This document shows positions 17,728 through 26,410 of a stretch of DNA of 50,237 bases, in pieces. A model generated the notes under the pieces. That model made no database searches. It saw nothing but the letters and a program-made list of their open reading frames with translations, and had not been told where the DNA came from. The stretch's first letter is position 1. Every line of letters begins with the position of its first letter. The DNA lies in the NCBI GenBank assembly GCA_947507875.1, contig CANNQP010000032.1, positions 1 through 50,237 of the forward strand, read 5' to 3'. This DNA is from Verrucomicrobiaceae bacterium (GTDB taxonomy: Bacteria > Verrucomicrobiota > Verrucomicrobiia > Verrucomicrobiales > Verrucomicrobiaceae). The position numbers and the translations under genes were made by a program.

Positions 17728-17964
17728 ATGAGTATGAAAGCTCTTTGCCAGCTACTTTCGGTTCTCATCGGCCTTGTCTGCGCTGTGTTCATGATTTTTG
17801 GTATCCTGCCTTTGTTGGGCTGGACCCTCTGGGCCACTCTAGCCGGCTGTGTGCTCGGCATCATCTTCGGTGTTTTTCCGGACCGCAAAATCGGTCTAAT
17901 CATTAACGTCGCTGTAGCCGTGGTGGCTCTGCTGCGCCTCATGCTCGGCGGCGGGCTGGTTTAA
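17728..17964 (+). CDS. Small membrane protein of unknown function
   Basis: The protein has 78 residues, nearly all hydrophobic, with three likely membrane segments (about residues 4-24, 28-48 and 54-75) separated by short turns. A charged FPDRKIG loop precedes the last helix. It reads like the short inner-membrane proteins found across Verrucomicrobia. No catalytic or metal motif is seen. The start follows AATGAGTATGAAAG; an alternative Met is at residue 3. It has no clear operon partner. Confidence 0.65.
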   Translation: MSMKALCQLLSVLIGLVCAVFMIFGILPLLGWTLWATLAGCVLGIIFGVFPDRKIGLIINVAVAVVALLRLMLGGGLV

Positions 17965-18168
17965 TCCCATGTCAAACATTTGCAGCTGAGGAACTTCAAG
18001 GGGGAAACTTTTTTAAGGTAGTCTTGCTTTGGCTCGCTGATCACAACTGATAAGGAAAGTGCAGATGGTTGAAGCTCACTTGGCCCTTGAGGTGCTCAAA
18101 AAACTCGGATTCCATTTTCTATAAAAAGATATGGTAATTAGAGTAATTTTGGTTTTCATTAAGGTCCA

Positions 18169-20484
18169 ATGACTGGTTTGGACCCCATTCGCATTCTAAT
18201 CGTCGAGAACGAAGGCCTCGTCGGCTGCGACATGGCTGCTTTTCTCAATGATTTGGGGTATTGGGTTATTGGCACGTGCTCGACGAGCGATGATGCTGTT
18301 CGCCTGTTTGATGACTTGAGGCCAGATTTGGTTTTGATGGATGTTCATTTGGACGCTTCTTTAGATGGCATTGAGACGGCCTTTCGACTTCAGCAGCGTG
18401 GCCCTGTTGCGATTGTCTATGTGACCGCCTGTGCGGATCAGGAAACCGTAAAACGTGCGAGAGAAACCCATCCTCAAGGCTATCTGCTGAAGCCTTTCAG
18501 CCAAGATGAGCTACGGCTAACGGTTGAGGTAGCTGCCAGTCGCGTTCAGGAAGAAATTGGACGCAGGCGGCGCGAGCATAGCTATGCCGAGATGTTCGAA
18601 AGCTTGGCAGATGGGGTCATTGTCGCCGATCTAGCTGGGGTCATAGCGTTCATGAATCCAGCCGCTGCGAAGACAACAGGTTGGTCTCAAAGAGTCAGCG
18701 TCGGTCGCTCTTTGCATGAGGTATTTCGAATCTACCATGCGAGTGGTGAGCCTGCCGCCGTTGAACTAGCGAGTCCGGCGAAGGTGCTTAACGAGCGTGT
18801 CGTATGGCTGACCACACGTGATGGTTATCGGGTTCCCGTGCAGGATCGCTCGACACCTCTGCGTGATCAAAACGGGCAGTTAAGTGGAATGGTGATCCTC
18901 TTTCGGGCGCTGCCGAACTGGGTGCTCAATGAGCCAGTGACACCTGCTGCACTCTCTGATGTTACAGCCACTGCTCAGGCACCTCTGGTGGACGTGGTGG
19001 AGAGCATTTCCGATCCTTTGATCATCTTAGATGGGCGCTGGCGGCTGACTTACACCAACGCCAGTGCCAAGCAGCTCTTCAGCTGTCATGAAACAAAGTT
19101 GATGGGAGTGGCCTTTTGGGATCTGCTGCCTGAAGCGACGCGTGAAGAACATTACCCTGCACTAGGGCACGCCATGTTGCACCGCGAGACGGTGACTCGT
19201 GAGGTTTATCTCGAGGAAAGGCAACTTTGGTTGGAACTACGCGCCTACCCTTTTGCAGAAGGGCTTTTGTTGCTGCTGCAAGACACCACCTCGCGACGAG
19301 AGGAAGTCGAACGCCGCCATCGATTAGATCGCCTCGAATCGCTCGGGCTTTTGGCTCGCGGATTTGCCCATGAGTTTAACAATCTTCTCACGGTGCTACT
19401 GGGAAATTTGTCACTGGCAGAAATGCGGCTGCGCACAGTGATTCAGCTGCCAGAACTTCAAATGGCGAAGCAGTCCACGCTTCAGGCCCAGGGGCTTGTT
19501 CAGCAATTGCTGACGTTTGCCCGAGGCGGAGCACCCATCAAGCGGCCCACTCCGCCAAGTGAATTGATCCAGCAGTTCTTTCTGCATCACAGTCGCGTGC
19601 CACACATCCAGTATCGACTAGAGATTGCACCCCAGTTGCCCACTCTTGCCGTCGATCCTGCACAGATTCGACGATTGCTGGGTAATCTGATGCGCAATGC
19701 GGAACAGGCTCAGCCAAAAGATGGAACCATCGTCTTGAGCTGCCGTGCTCATGATCCAGGGGAAAGCTATCCTCATGAACTGCCTGTAGATCATCAAGAG
19801 TCTCCCGCTGGGGTCATTATTGAGATCATTGATCAAGGGGAAGGCATTTCAGTGGAAAATTTGCCTCATATTTTTGAGCCGTACTTCAGCACACGTAAGG
19901 CGGAAAATGCCACGGGTCTCGGATTGACCGTCTGTGAATCGATTGCGAAAGGCCACGGAGGTTCCATTTCCGTGCGTAGCGGATTGGGCAAAGGCACCTC
20001 AGTCAGTCTCTATCTGCCTGTGGATGCAGATGGAGAGGAAGGCGATGCGATGGGGCTGAGTCATGGTGTTCCAAGCCAAACTTCCGCCGTCACTACGCGC
20101 ATTCTCATTCTGGAAGATGACCCGCTGGTGAGTGCCTTGATCGTGCGTAGCCTAACAAGTCAAAGTTACGAAGTCATTGAGACCACAGAGGGCAGCGAGA
20201 CCGTGCGTGTCTATCAAGAGGCTATGCAGAATAGCCAGACCTTTGACCTAGTGATCCTTGATCTTAGCATCCCTAACGGCATGGGAGGGGCACGTGCCAT
20301 GGAAAAGTTGCGTCAGATTGATCCCGAAGTCTTGGCCATAGTTTCCAGCGGTTATAACGACGACCCGGTAATGGCTAAACCGGCCAGTCATGGTTTTGCT
20401 GCCGTATTACCCAAACCTTACGAGCCTGCTGATATGCTTAGGCTCGTACGCACTGTCCTGAATCAGCGGGCTGTAGGTCGGTAA
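18169..20484 (+). CDS. Hybrid sensor histidine kinase with N- and C-terminal receiver domains
   Basis: The protein has 771 residues and is cytoplasmic, with no membrane segment. Domains in order: receiver (7-125, phospho-acceptor Asp58 in LVLMDVHL, Lys in LLKPFSQDE); PAS (about 140-245, YAEMFESLADGVIVADLAG); PAS (about 275-375, VESISDPLIILDGRW); kinase dimerisation with the H-box GFAHEFNNLL (His401); ATPase with N-box GNLMRNAEQA, DQGEGIS and TGLGLTV; and a second receiver (645-765, Asp698 in LVILDLSIPNG). The H-box class HEFNNLL is that of HisKA-type PAS hybrid kinases. All phospho-transfer residues are present. A receiver at the front suggests that input comes from another kinase. No response regulator or output gene is adjacent, and a creatininase-family gene follows after 81 bp. 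The upstream 150 bp is AT-rich and may hold the promoter. Confidence 0.93.
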   Translation: MTGLDPIRILIVENEGLVGCDMAAFLNDLGYWVIGTCSTSDDAVRLFDDLRPDLVLMDVHLDASLDGIETAFRLQQRGPVAIVYVTACADQETVKRARETHPQGYLLKPFSQDELRLTVEVAASRVQEEIGRRRREHSYAEMFESLADGVIVADLAGVIAFMNPAAAKTTGWSQRVSVGRSLHEVFRIYHASGEPAAVELASPAKVLNERVVWLTTRDGYRVPVQDRSTPLRDQNGQLSGMVILFRALPNWVLNEPVTPAALSDVTATAQAPLVDVVESISDPLIILDGRWRLTYTNASAKQLFSCHETKLMGVAFWDLLPEATREEHYPALGHAMLHRETVTREVYLEERQLWLELRAYPFAEGLLLLLQDTTSRREEVERRHRLDRLESLGLLARGFAHEFNNLLTVLLGNLSLAEMRLRTVIQLPELQMAKQSTLQAQGLVQQLLTFARGGAPIKRPTPPSELIQQFFLHHSRVPHIQYRLEIAPQLPTLAVDPAQIRRLLGNLMRNAEQAQPKDGTIVLSCRAHDPGESYPHELPVDHQESPAGVIIEIIDQGEGISVENLPHIFEPYFSTRKAENATGLGLTVCESIAKGHGGSISVRSGLGKGTSVSLYLPVDADGEEGDAMGLSHGVPSQTSAVTTRILILEDDPLVSALIVRSLTSQSYEVIETTEGSETVRVYQEAMQNSQTFDLVILDLSIPNGMGGARAMEKLRQIDPEVLAIVSSGYNDDPVMAKPASHGFAAVLPKPYEPADMLRLVRTVLNQRAVGR

Positions 20485-20565
20485 TCTGTTCCGTGCAGAT
20501 CAGTGAAGAGACGAGGTTCTGCAAAAGAGCGTTAGTTCAGCAACGTATGAGTTTACTTTATTCTC

Positions 20566-21324
20566 ATGCTCTTAGCAGAACTAACCTGGGCTGAAGTCGC
20601 CGCTCTCGACCGTGCCACGCCCGTTGTCATTCCCATCGCGGCGTTGGAGCAGCATGGAACGCATATGCCCCTCTTCACCGATTCGATGTTGATGGCAGAA
20701 ATCGCACGCCGTGCTGAGATCGAACTTAGCAACAAAGTGCTCTTTGCTCCGCTACTCTGGCTCGGAAACTCTCATCATCACCTGGACTTTCCTGGCACAC
20801 TCTCAGCTGAGCCTCGGGTTTATCTCGATTTGCTGGTCGGATTGTTGGAAAACTGGATCTCTCATGGTTTTCGGCGCCTGATTTTTCTCAATGGCCATGG
20901 CGGCAACGATGTGCCTGGTAAGCAGGCCGTGTTTGAAGTGCGTCAGAAGCACCGACACCGAGATGACTTGCTGCTTTTGTTTGCGACGTATTGGAATTTG
21001 GTGTCTGACGCACGAGGTGCTCACCCCGAGCTTAACCAACGAGTTATGGGCCACGCCTGTGAGTGGGAGACCTCCATGGTCATGCGGTTGAACCCCGCTC
21101 TCGTTAAAGGCCAACAAACCGTGGGTGGTATTCCGTTTGGCAATCCCTTTGAACCTGCGACTCGCGGTTGGATCATGCGCGACCGCAGTTCATTGGGGCA
21201 TGTCGGTGATCCCATGGAGGCTACGGCCGAAAAGGGGGAGGCTCTTTTTCAAACCTTCACATCTGGCACCGTGAAGATGCTGCACCGAATGATCGCTTGG
21301 GATGGCTCAAGCTGGGAAGGATAA
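20566..21324 (+). CDS. Creatininase-family amidohydrolase
   Basis: The protein has 252 residues. The family hydrolyses cyclic or linear amide bonds using two metal ions. Members include creatinine amidohydrolase and enzymes of riboflavin and mycofactocin metabolism. Visible signature: VVIPIAALEQHGTHMPLFTDS (metal-binding Glu and His, with Asp), LLWLGNSHHHLDFPGT, FLNGHGGN (metal ligands near residue 108), and HACEWETSMVMRL near the C-terminus (Glu ligand). All expected ligands are in place. It is 5 bp from the MFS transporter gene that follows and is presumably co-transcribed, which suggests action on an imported carboxylate or amide. The true substrate cannot be read from sequence. Creatinine itself is unlikely given the neighbours. 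Confidence 0.88.
   Translation: MLLAELTWAEVAALDRATPVVIPIAALEQHGTHMPLFTDSMLMAEIARRAEIELSNKVLFAPLLWLGNSHHHLDFPGTLSAEPRVYLDLLVGLLENWISHGFRRLIFLNGHGGNDVPGKQAVFEVRQKHRHRDDLLLLFATYWNLVSDARGAHPELNQRVMGHACEWETSMVMRLNPALVKGQQTVGGIPFGNPFEPATRGWIMRDRSSLGHVGDPMEATAEKGEALFQTFTSGTVKMLHRMIAWDGSSWEG
21315..21320 (+). promoter_or_regulatory. Ribosome binding site deciding the MFS start
   Basis: GGAAGG (21315-21320) lies 9 bases before the ATG at 21330, inside the last codons of the creatininase-family gene. It supports 21330, not an upstream start, and supports coupling of the two genes. Confidence 0.6.
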
Positions 21325-21329
21325 CATTT

Positions 21330-22568
21330 ATGTTAGCGCGCGCATCAACATGGAAATGGTGGGTCACCTGCCTTCTGCTACTGGCGACCACAATCAACTA
21401 CATGGATCGGGTAACGCTAGCGAACGCCTCTGTGCGAGTGACGCAAGAGTTTGGTCTCAGTGAAGAGCAGTATGGGAATCTTGAGTTGGCTTTTGGTTGG
21501 GCCTTCGCGCTAGGGTCAATTGTGTTTGGTTTTTTGGCGGACCGCTTTCCCCTCTACTGGCTCTACCCCGTTACGCTCGCAGGTTGGTCGGTCATGGGAA
21601 TGATCTCAGGTTGGACAGCCGACTACACACAACTGCTTCTTTGCCGAACCTTATTGGGTTTTTTTGAAGCGGGTCACTGGCCATGCGCACTGAAAACAAC
21701 CTTGGTTGTCCTGACGGAAAAAGATCGAACCATGGGCAATAGTGTACTGCAAAGTGGTGCTAGCATAGGAGCTATCATCACACCGCAAGTCATGAAATGG
21801 CTGATGACAGATGAACTTGGCTCTTGGCGCTCTGCGTTTGTTGCTGTTGGAGCGTTTGGTCTATTATGGGTAGTCATTTGGCTTTGGATGATGCGTGATG
21901 GACGACTTGGCGATACGCCCGTGCGGGCTAGATCGGCCATGCCGCTAGCCCTGGGGCAAATTCTTGTTAGCCGTAGATTTTGGGCTCTGGCGCTGCTTAT
22001 CACAGGCACCCAGAGTGTCTGGCACATCTATCGTGTGTGGCTGATGAAGTTCCTGCAAACGGGGCGTGGTTACAGCGAAGAGGCAGCCTTGAATTTTCAG
22101 TCAGCTTATTACGTGTCCACCGATGTAGGCTGTTTTTTGGCTGGTGCATTTTCACTCTGGCTCGTTCGAAACAAAGGTCTCAACGCTCATGAAGCAAGAC
22201 GCTCGATTTATTTCGGAGCCTGTTTGCTTACCTCCATGAGTCTTAGCTTACCGTGGCTAAGTCGAGGGCCCATTCTTTTGGTAGCGCTGCTGCTGATCGG
22301 CGCGGGAGCCTTAGCGCTGTTTCCTTGCTACTATGGCTTTGTTCAGGAGCTTTCTGCGGAGCATGTTGGGCGTCTTACGGGCCTTCTTAGCATGTGGGTT
22401 TGGGCAGTTACCTCGCCGCTTCATAAGTTGTTTGGCTGGATCGCAGACAGCACGAAAAGCTACGATGCAGGTTTGGTCGTGGCCGGGCTTGCACCCTGGC
22501 TTGGGGTTTGGGCGATGAAAACACTCTGGGTTAGGCAGAGTCCTGACGTTGATGGCGCAGCGACCTGA
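21330..22568 (+). CDS. MFS transporter, anion:cation symporter type (hexuronate/sugar-acid-like)
   Basis: The protein has 412 residues and about 12 membrane segments. It starts with TTINYMDRVTLANASVRV, the membrane-1 motif of the anion:cation symporter (ACS) branch that includes ExuT, GudP and related hexuronate and aldarate carriers. GFLADRFPLYWLYP carries the loop 2-3 MFS signature, and LCRTLLGFFEAGHWPCALKTT matches the ACS helix-4 motif. Substrate is likely a small organic acid. The gene overlaps by 38 bp, tail to tail, with the PAS-AraC regulator gene on the other strand. Position after the creatininase-family gene and beside the DHDPS-fold lyase suggests one uptake and breakdown locus. 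Confidence 0.9.
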   Translation: MLARASTWKWWVTCLLLLATTINYMDRVTLANASVRVTQEFGLSEEQYGNLELAFGWAFALGSIVFGFLADRFPLYWLYPVTLAGWSVMGMISGWTADYTQLLLCRTLLGFFEAGHWPCALKTTLVVLTEKDRTMGNSVLQSGASIGAIITPQVMKWLMTDELGSWRSAFVAVGAFGLLWVVIWLWMMRDGRLGDTPVRARSAMPLALGQILVSRRFWALALLITGTQSVWHIYRVWLMKFLQTGRGYSEEAALNFQSAYYVSTDVGCFLAGAFSLWLVRNKGLNAHEARRSIYFGACLLTSMSLSLPWLSRGPILLVALLLIGAGALALFPCYYGFVQELSAEHVGRLTGLLSMWVWAVTSPLHKLFGWIADSTKSYDAGLVVAGLAPWLGVWAMKTLWVRQSPDVDGAAT

Positions 22569-23271
22569 ATTTTCCTGGAGCCATGCCAGCGTAGCGGCTG
22601 AAGTGCCGTGTGAACGCGCTTTGGTCACACCAGCCGGTCATGATCGCAATGTCAGCTAGAGAAACGTCTGTCTCTGTCAGCAGTCGTGTGGCCTCATCCA
22701 GTCTTAGCTTATGCACCCATTGTAGCGGGCTCATCTGGAACAGACGACGTACACGCTGCTCCAATTGATAAACGCTCATGCCTGAGACGTTAGCGATCTC
22801 TTCAATGCGAAGACTTTCTTTGTAGCGCTTTTGGATGTGTTGAAGCGCAGTTGCGAGTTCGCTGAATCCTGGTGCTTTTTCCCCTGGGGCGTTCAGGTCC
22901 CGCGAGATGCCTGCAATGCCGATGATCTGGCCACGATCATCGCGCACTGGATGTTTGGTGGTGAGGCACCATCCCGCCTTCCTGCCTGGGTAAATGTGAA
23001 GCTCGAGCTGGCTTTCGATGCTTTGCCCGCTCATCAGCACCTGCTTGTCTTGCCTTGCGTAGCTGGATGCAAGCGCGGGGGGGAAAACTTCGGCAGGCGT
23101 TTTGCCGATGAGCTTGGATTTATCGCCCCCGGCACATCGGTCTGCCAGCGTTTGGTTCACACGTACATAGCGACCCGCTGTGTCTTTGATGAAATAGACT
23201 ACATCTGGCAGGGAATTGAAGAGAGTCTCCGCACAACGCAACGCAGAAAAAAGATCATCGTGGTCGTTCAT
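22531..23271 (-). CDS. PAS-AraC transcriptional regulator
   Basis: The protein has 246 residues. An N-terminal PAS domain (about residues 12-125: LFNSLPDVVYFIKDTAGRYVRVN..., then GISRDL) is followed by an AraC/XylS DNA-binding domain with two helix-turn-helix motifs (IEEIANVSGMSVYQLEQRVRRLF and LADIAIMTGWCDQSAFTRHFSRY). PAS-AraC fusions of this length are common in Planctomycetes and Verrucomicrobia next to carbohydrate and amine catabolic genes. It lies between the MFS carrier and the DHDPS-fold lyase and diverges from the latter (192-bp gap), so it probably controls one or both. The ligand sensed is unknown. Its 3' end overlaps the MFS gene by 38 bp. Confidence 0.92.
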   Translation of the reverse strand: MNDHDDLFSALRCAETLFNSLPDVVYFIKDTAGRYVRVNQTLADRCAGGDKSKLIGKTPAEVFPPALASSYARQDKQVLMSGQSIESQLELHIYPGRKAGWCLTTKHPVRDDRGQIIGIAGISRDLNAPGEKAPGFSELATALQHIQKRYKESLRIEEIANVSGMSVYQLEQRVRRLFQMSPLQWVHKLRLDEATRLLTETDVSLADIAIMTGWCDQSAFTRHFSRYAGMAPGKFRSLRHQRQDSA

Positions 23272-23463
23272 TCTGAAATCATTTGGCAGAATCTATCGAC
23301 AAAAGCAATCACCAGCAAAACTAGCCAGAGAGCACATGGCGTCTTCTTGATGAATGGAGATTCGCGAGATCTAGGCCCATCAAACCGATGCCTGATTTTG
23401 GCTAAATTTGGTCACTGCATGAGGAAAACCTATCAAGACTCTGGTTTCATTCTGCGTCAGAAA

Positions 23464-24381
23464 ATGCAGATGTCCTTAAGTTCCCCTCGCTGGAGCGGCG
23501 TGTTTCCTGCCGTGCTGACCCAAATGCATGCCGACCAATCCCTGAATCTGGAGGCATGTGCCAAGCATTTCGAAGCACAGTTGCTGGCAGGTGTCTCTGG
23601 CTTGATTGTGTGCGGTTCTCTGGGCGAAAATCAGTGCCTTCAGCCCGAGGAAAAACGTGCTGTGCTAAGATGTGCGGTCGAGACGGCAAATGGCCGAGTG
23701 CCAGTGCTGACCGGTGTGGCCGAAATGAGTACCCGCACGGCGGTCCAATACATGCATGATAGTGAGAAGCTGGGTGCAGCAGGCTTCATGATCATGCCGC
23801 CGATGGTTTATAAGTCAGATCCGGCCGAGACCGAGCATTGGTTCCGCACCTTGGCTGCTGCAACCGCTTTGCCCTGGATGCTGTACAACAACCCCGTGGG
23901 GTACTCGACTGATGTCACGCCTGAGATGTTTGCGGAACTGGCAGATATTGAGAATCTGACTTCGATTAAAGAAAGCAGTGCTAACCCGCGTCGCATCACT
24001 GAAATCCGCAATCGCGTGGGAGATCGTTATCAGTTGTTCACGGGCGTCGATGACCTCATGCTCGAATGCTCCATTCTGGGTATTGATGGTTGGGTGGCTG
24101 GTAGTGGCATTGCTTTCCCCAAAGAAAATCAGAGACTTTGGGATCTGACTCGTCAGGGGCGTTGGGATGAGGCGCGTGCTCTTTACCGCTGGGCTCAGCC
24201 TCTCATGAAGTTGGATACCCACCTGCACTTCGTGCAATACATCAAGCTACTGTGCCAAGAGACCGGCCTCGGCCAAGAATGGGTGCGAGAGCCAAGGCTA
24301 CCTCTTGAAGGGCGAGAGCGTGATGAAGTGCTAACGATCATTCGTGCAGCACTTGCAAAGCGAGACCAGTTAGCTGCTTGA
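23464..24381 (+). CDS. DHDPS-family lyase, 1-pyrroline-4-hydroxy-2-carboxylate deaminase-like
   Basis: The protein has 305 residues, TIM barrel, in the dihydrodipicolinate synthase / N-acetylneuraminate lyase family. Catalytic Tyr141 (YNNPVGY) and Schiff-base Lys169 (SIKESS) are present, and the pyruvate-binding loop reads CGSLGENQ. Several stretches (LPWMLYNNPVGY, TGVDDLMLECSILGIDGWVAGSG, LYRWAQPLMKLDT, FVQYIKLLCQETG, PRLPLEGRERDEV) are what I know from HPC deaminases of trans-4-hydroxy-L-proline breakdown, rather than from DapA. That assignment is by remembered family pattern. An ATG at 23470 is an alternative start, and the frame opens much further upstream through the AraC gene's shadow. 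It is encoded divergently from the PAS-AraC regulator. The other hydroxyproline genes (epimerase, dehydrogenases) are not in this window. Confidence 0.8.
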   Translation: MQMSLSSPRWSGVFPAVLTQMHADQSLNLEACAKHFEAQLLAGVSGLIVCGSLGENQCLQPEEKRAVLRCAVETANGRVPVLTGVAEMSTRTAVQYMHDSEKLGAAGFMIMPPMVYKSDPAETEHWFRTLAAATALPWMLYNNPVGYSTDVTPEMFAELADIENLTSIKESSANPRRITEIRNRVGDRYQLFTGVDDLMLECSILGIDGWVAGSGIAFPKENQRLWDLTRQGRWDEARALYRWAQPLMKLDTHLHFVQYIKLLCQETGLGQEWVREPRLPLEGRERDEVLTIIRAALAKRDQLAA

Positions 24382-24397
24382 TGCTAGAGACCGATCA

Positions 24398-25480
24398 TTA
24401 CGATTCTCGATGGAGTTTGTAGGGCATGACGTTATTGCTATTCCATTGGCAAACGTAGAGATCGCCTTGGCTATCCGCACAAACATCGTGGCAGTTGTGA
24501 AAGACAGGCTTGTCTTGCAGCATAACCTTGAGTCGTCCTTCTTCATAGCGTGGCTCTTGACCCCCAGGGTTAGAAATGACGCGGTCTTGATCATCCAAGA
24601 TGGTGATAAAACCACGGCCCTGCCACATGCGGTAGTCGTCGGGCTTTGCGCCAAAACAGACGCCTGACATGAGGAGTCTGTCATGAATCACTGGGCGGCT
24701 AATGTAGGCGCCAGGCAGATAGACGCTACGTACATGCTTACCCTCCAGCGTGAACCAGTTGAATTCGTTTCGGACGCGCTCGGTCACGACGAGTAGTGAG
24801 GTGCCTGAGCGTGAATCGATCGCAACACCATGGGCTTGCATGAAGCGGCCAGGGTTCGTTGGTTGGGTGCTTTTGCCCCCAAATTTAGAAATAAAATTTC
24901 CTTTGGCATCAAAACGCAGGATGAACTGGGAGCCGTATCCATCTGCAACATAGATATCGCCATTCGGGGCGACTGCTGTCTCGGTCGGACGATAGTCTTC
25001 CGCGGGTTGGTATGCGCCACATTTCACGGCATGGGGCAGCTCCATCAAGATCTCCCCATCGAGGTTTGTTTGAACCACCCGGCCTGGGCCCGGATCGGTA
25101 ATGTAGAGGCTCTCTCGGCCGTTGCTGTCACGATGCAAGGTCAGGCCATGCGCTCCGCCCATTTGTAGAGTCCAGGTTTGTAGCAAACGACCATCTGTTG
25201 CGTAAACCAATAGGTTATTGGCGGCATGATTGGTCAGCATGAAGAGTCGGCCATCCGCAGACTGCACCATTTCGTGACAGTCTTTCACTTTGATCCGGTC
25301 CGGGTCAGCGCGGCTCCACCGTTTGTCCACTCGGTAACGCAGGTTTCCGTGGCCGATGACTTCGCCATGATACGCTGGTGCTGTTTTACTTTGAGCACGA
25401 ATGTAGGGTGCGGCCAGCATCGCCAAAGAATGAAGAGCGAAATGGCGCCGATGGAGCAAGGGCTGTGGGTGGATGGACAT
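24398..25480 (-). CDS. Exported six-bladed beta-propeller (NHL / PAL-like)
   Basis: The protein has 360 residues from the ATG at 25480. The frame stays open to 25843, but the N-terminus MSIHPQPLLHRRHFALHSLAMLAAPYIRAQ is a plausible export signal (RRHFAL, Tat-like, only one RR). NHL blades include DCHEMVQSADGRLFMLTNH, GGAHGLTLHRDSNG, RPTETAVAPNGDIYVADGYG, MQAHGVAIDSRSG and NCHDVCADSQGDLYVCQWN. The layout, with conserved His and Tyr around these blades, resembles peptidyl-hydroxyglycine amidating lyase-type propellers. It is convergent with the DHDPS-fold lyase (16-bp gap) and divergent from the LptA-like lipoprotein. Function is unknown. It may act on the same substrate pool as the surrounding catabolic genes. 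Confidence 0.85.
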   Translation of the reverse strand: MSIHPQPLLHRRHFALHSLAMLAAPYIRAQSKTAPAYHGEVIGHGNLRYRVDKRWSRADPDRIKVKDCHEMVQSADGRLFMLTNHAANNLLVYATDGRLLQTWTLQMGGAHGLTLHRDSNGRESLYITDPGPGRVVQTNLDGEILMELPHAVKCGAYQPAEDYRPTETAVAPNGDIYVADGYGSQFILRFDAKGNFISKFGGKSTQPTNPGRFMQAHGVAIDSRSGTSLLVVTERVRNEFNWFTLEGKHVRSVYLPGAYISRPVIHDRLLMSGVCFGAKPDDYRMWQGRGFITILDDQDRVISNPGGQEPRYEEGRLKVMLQDKPVFHNCHDVCADSQGDLYVCQWNSNNVMPYKLHRES

Positions 25481-25568
25481 GATGGGTAAAGCTGTGCTAC
25501 TCTTGCCGCTTTGCCTAGTTGTGGCAATCGCGTTGCGAGATGGTAAAGTCAGTTTAGTCTCAGTCACG

Positions 25569-26405
25569 ATGCTAGTCGCACCCCAACGTCTTGCGCCCCC
25601 TGGAAAGCGTTCGCTTTTTTCACTCCTGCCAGCTTTGTTCTTGGCTGGATGTGCCGGGTATGAAGTGCCGCTCTTCGATAAAATGGCTAAGGCGGGTAGG
25701 GGCAAGGAATCCTCCCTGGCAAAGTCGGACGAGGCGATGTATTTGCGTGAAAGAGCGCGCATGGATGCGGAGTCGCAGGTGATTGAAGCTGCGATCCGTG
25801 AGGCTCCCTCAAGCAACATGGATCTCGCTTTCCTGCTAGGCATCAGTTACGAGGAGGCCAAGGCCATTTCTCAGGAAAACATGGAGATGCAGGCGGGCGA
25901 AGTTCGATTCGCGGCTGATGAAATTCAGGTGCTGACCTCGGAGCGCAACGGCCGACCGAACAAGGTGCGAGCCAAGGGGCGTGTGTATTTGGAGGCAGGC
26001 AGCGGACAAGACATCACCAAGGTTCTGTGCCAGGAAGCTTATGTGAGTACAAAGGAAGTCGTATTGCGTGGTAAGCCTATCATTCAGCGAGGCAATAGCA
26101 CGATCGAGGGACTCAAAGATGAGACGGTGGCCTATCTCCTAGGCTGGCGTTTGCGAGTCATCGGTCTTCATCGTTTGATCGCCAAATCGTCTTTGGCAGC
26201 ATTGCCTGATTTAGGACCATGGACGGATGGGCCTAATCCGATTCTTCCTCCTTTGACTGAAGCTGCGGTACCAGGAGATATTCGAGATCAAATGTTAAAA
26301 GCAGCGGAAGCCGAAGCCGTGCTCCAGCAAAACAAAGCTGAGGCCATGGCGCAGCCTGTCTTGCCACCTGCGCCTTGGGTTAAGCCAGAGCCACGCAAGC
26401 CGTAA
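25569..26405 (+). CDS. Lipoprotein with an LptA/OstA-like domain
   Basis: The protein has 278 residues from the ATG at 25569. The signal (KRSLFSLLPALFLAGC, lipobox LAGC) starts properly there, whereas a longer start at 25473 adds a second hydrophobic stretch and overlaps the divergent propeller gene. The middle (about residues 110-195) reads GEVRFAADEIQVL, KVRAKGRVYLE, LCQEAYVS, VVLRGKPIIQRGNSTIEG, the alternating beta-strand pattern of LptA/OstA/LptC jelly-roll proteins that carry lipopolysaccharide or other lipids across the periplasm. The match is by pattern only. A Pro-rich C-terminus (PPAPWVKPEPRKP) follows. It stands alone. Confidence 0.7.
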   Translation: MLVAPQRLAPPGKRSLFSLLPALFLAGCAGYEVPLFDKMAKAGRGKESSLAKSDEAMYLRERARMDAESQVIEAAIREAPSSNMDLAFLLGISYEEAKAISQENMEMQAGEVRFAADEIQVLTSERNGRPNKVRAKGRVYLEAGSGQDITKVLCQEAYVSTKEVVLRGKPIIQRGNSTIEGLKDETVAYLLGWRLRVIGLHRLIAKSSLAALPDLGPWTDGPNPILPPLTEAAVPGDIRDQMLKAAEAEAVLQQNKAEAMAQPVLPPAPWVKPEPRKP

Positions 26406-26410
26406 TCCAT

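Noticed and set aside
17965..18168. AT-rich 204-bp leader of the hybrid kinase considered as a coding remnant or RNA
   Set aside because: No frame of interest and no strong hairpin. It probably holds only a promoter, and I could not fix -35 and -10 boxes with confidence.
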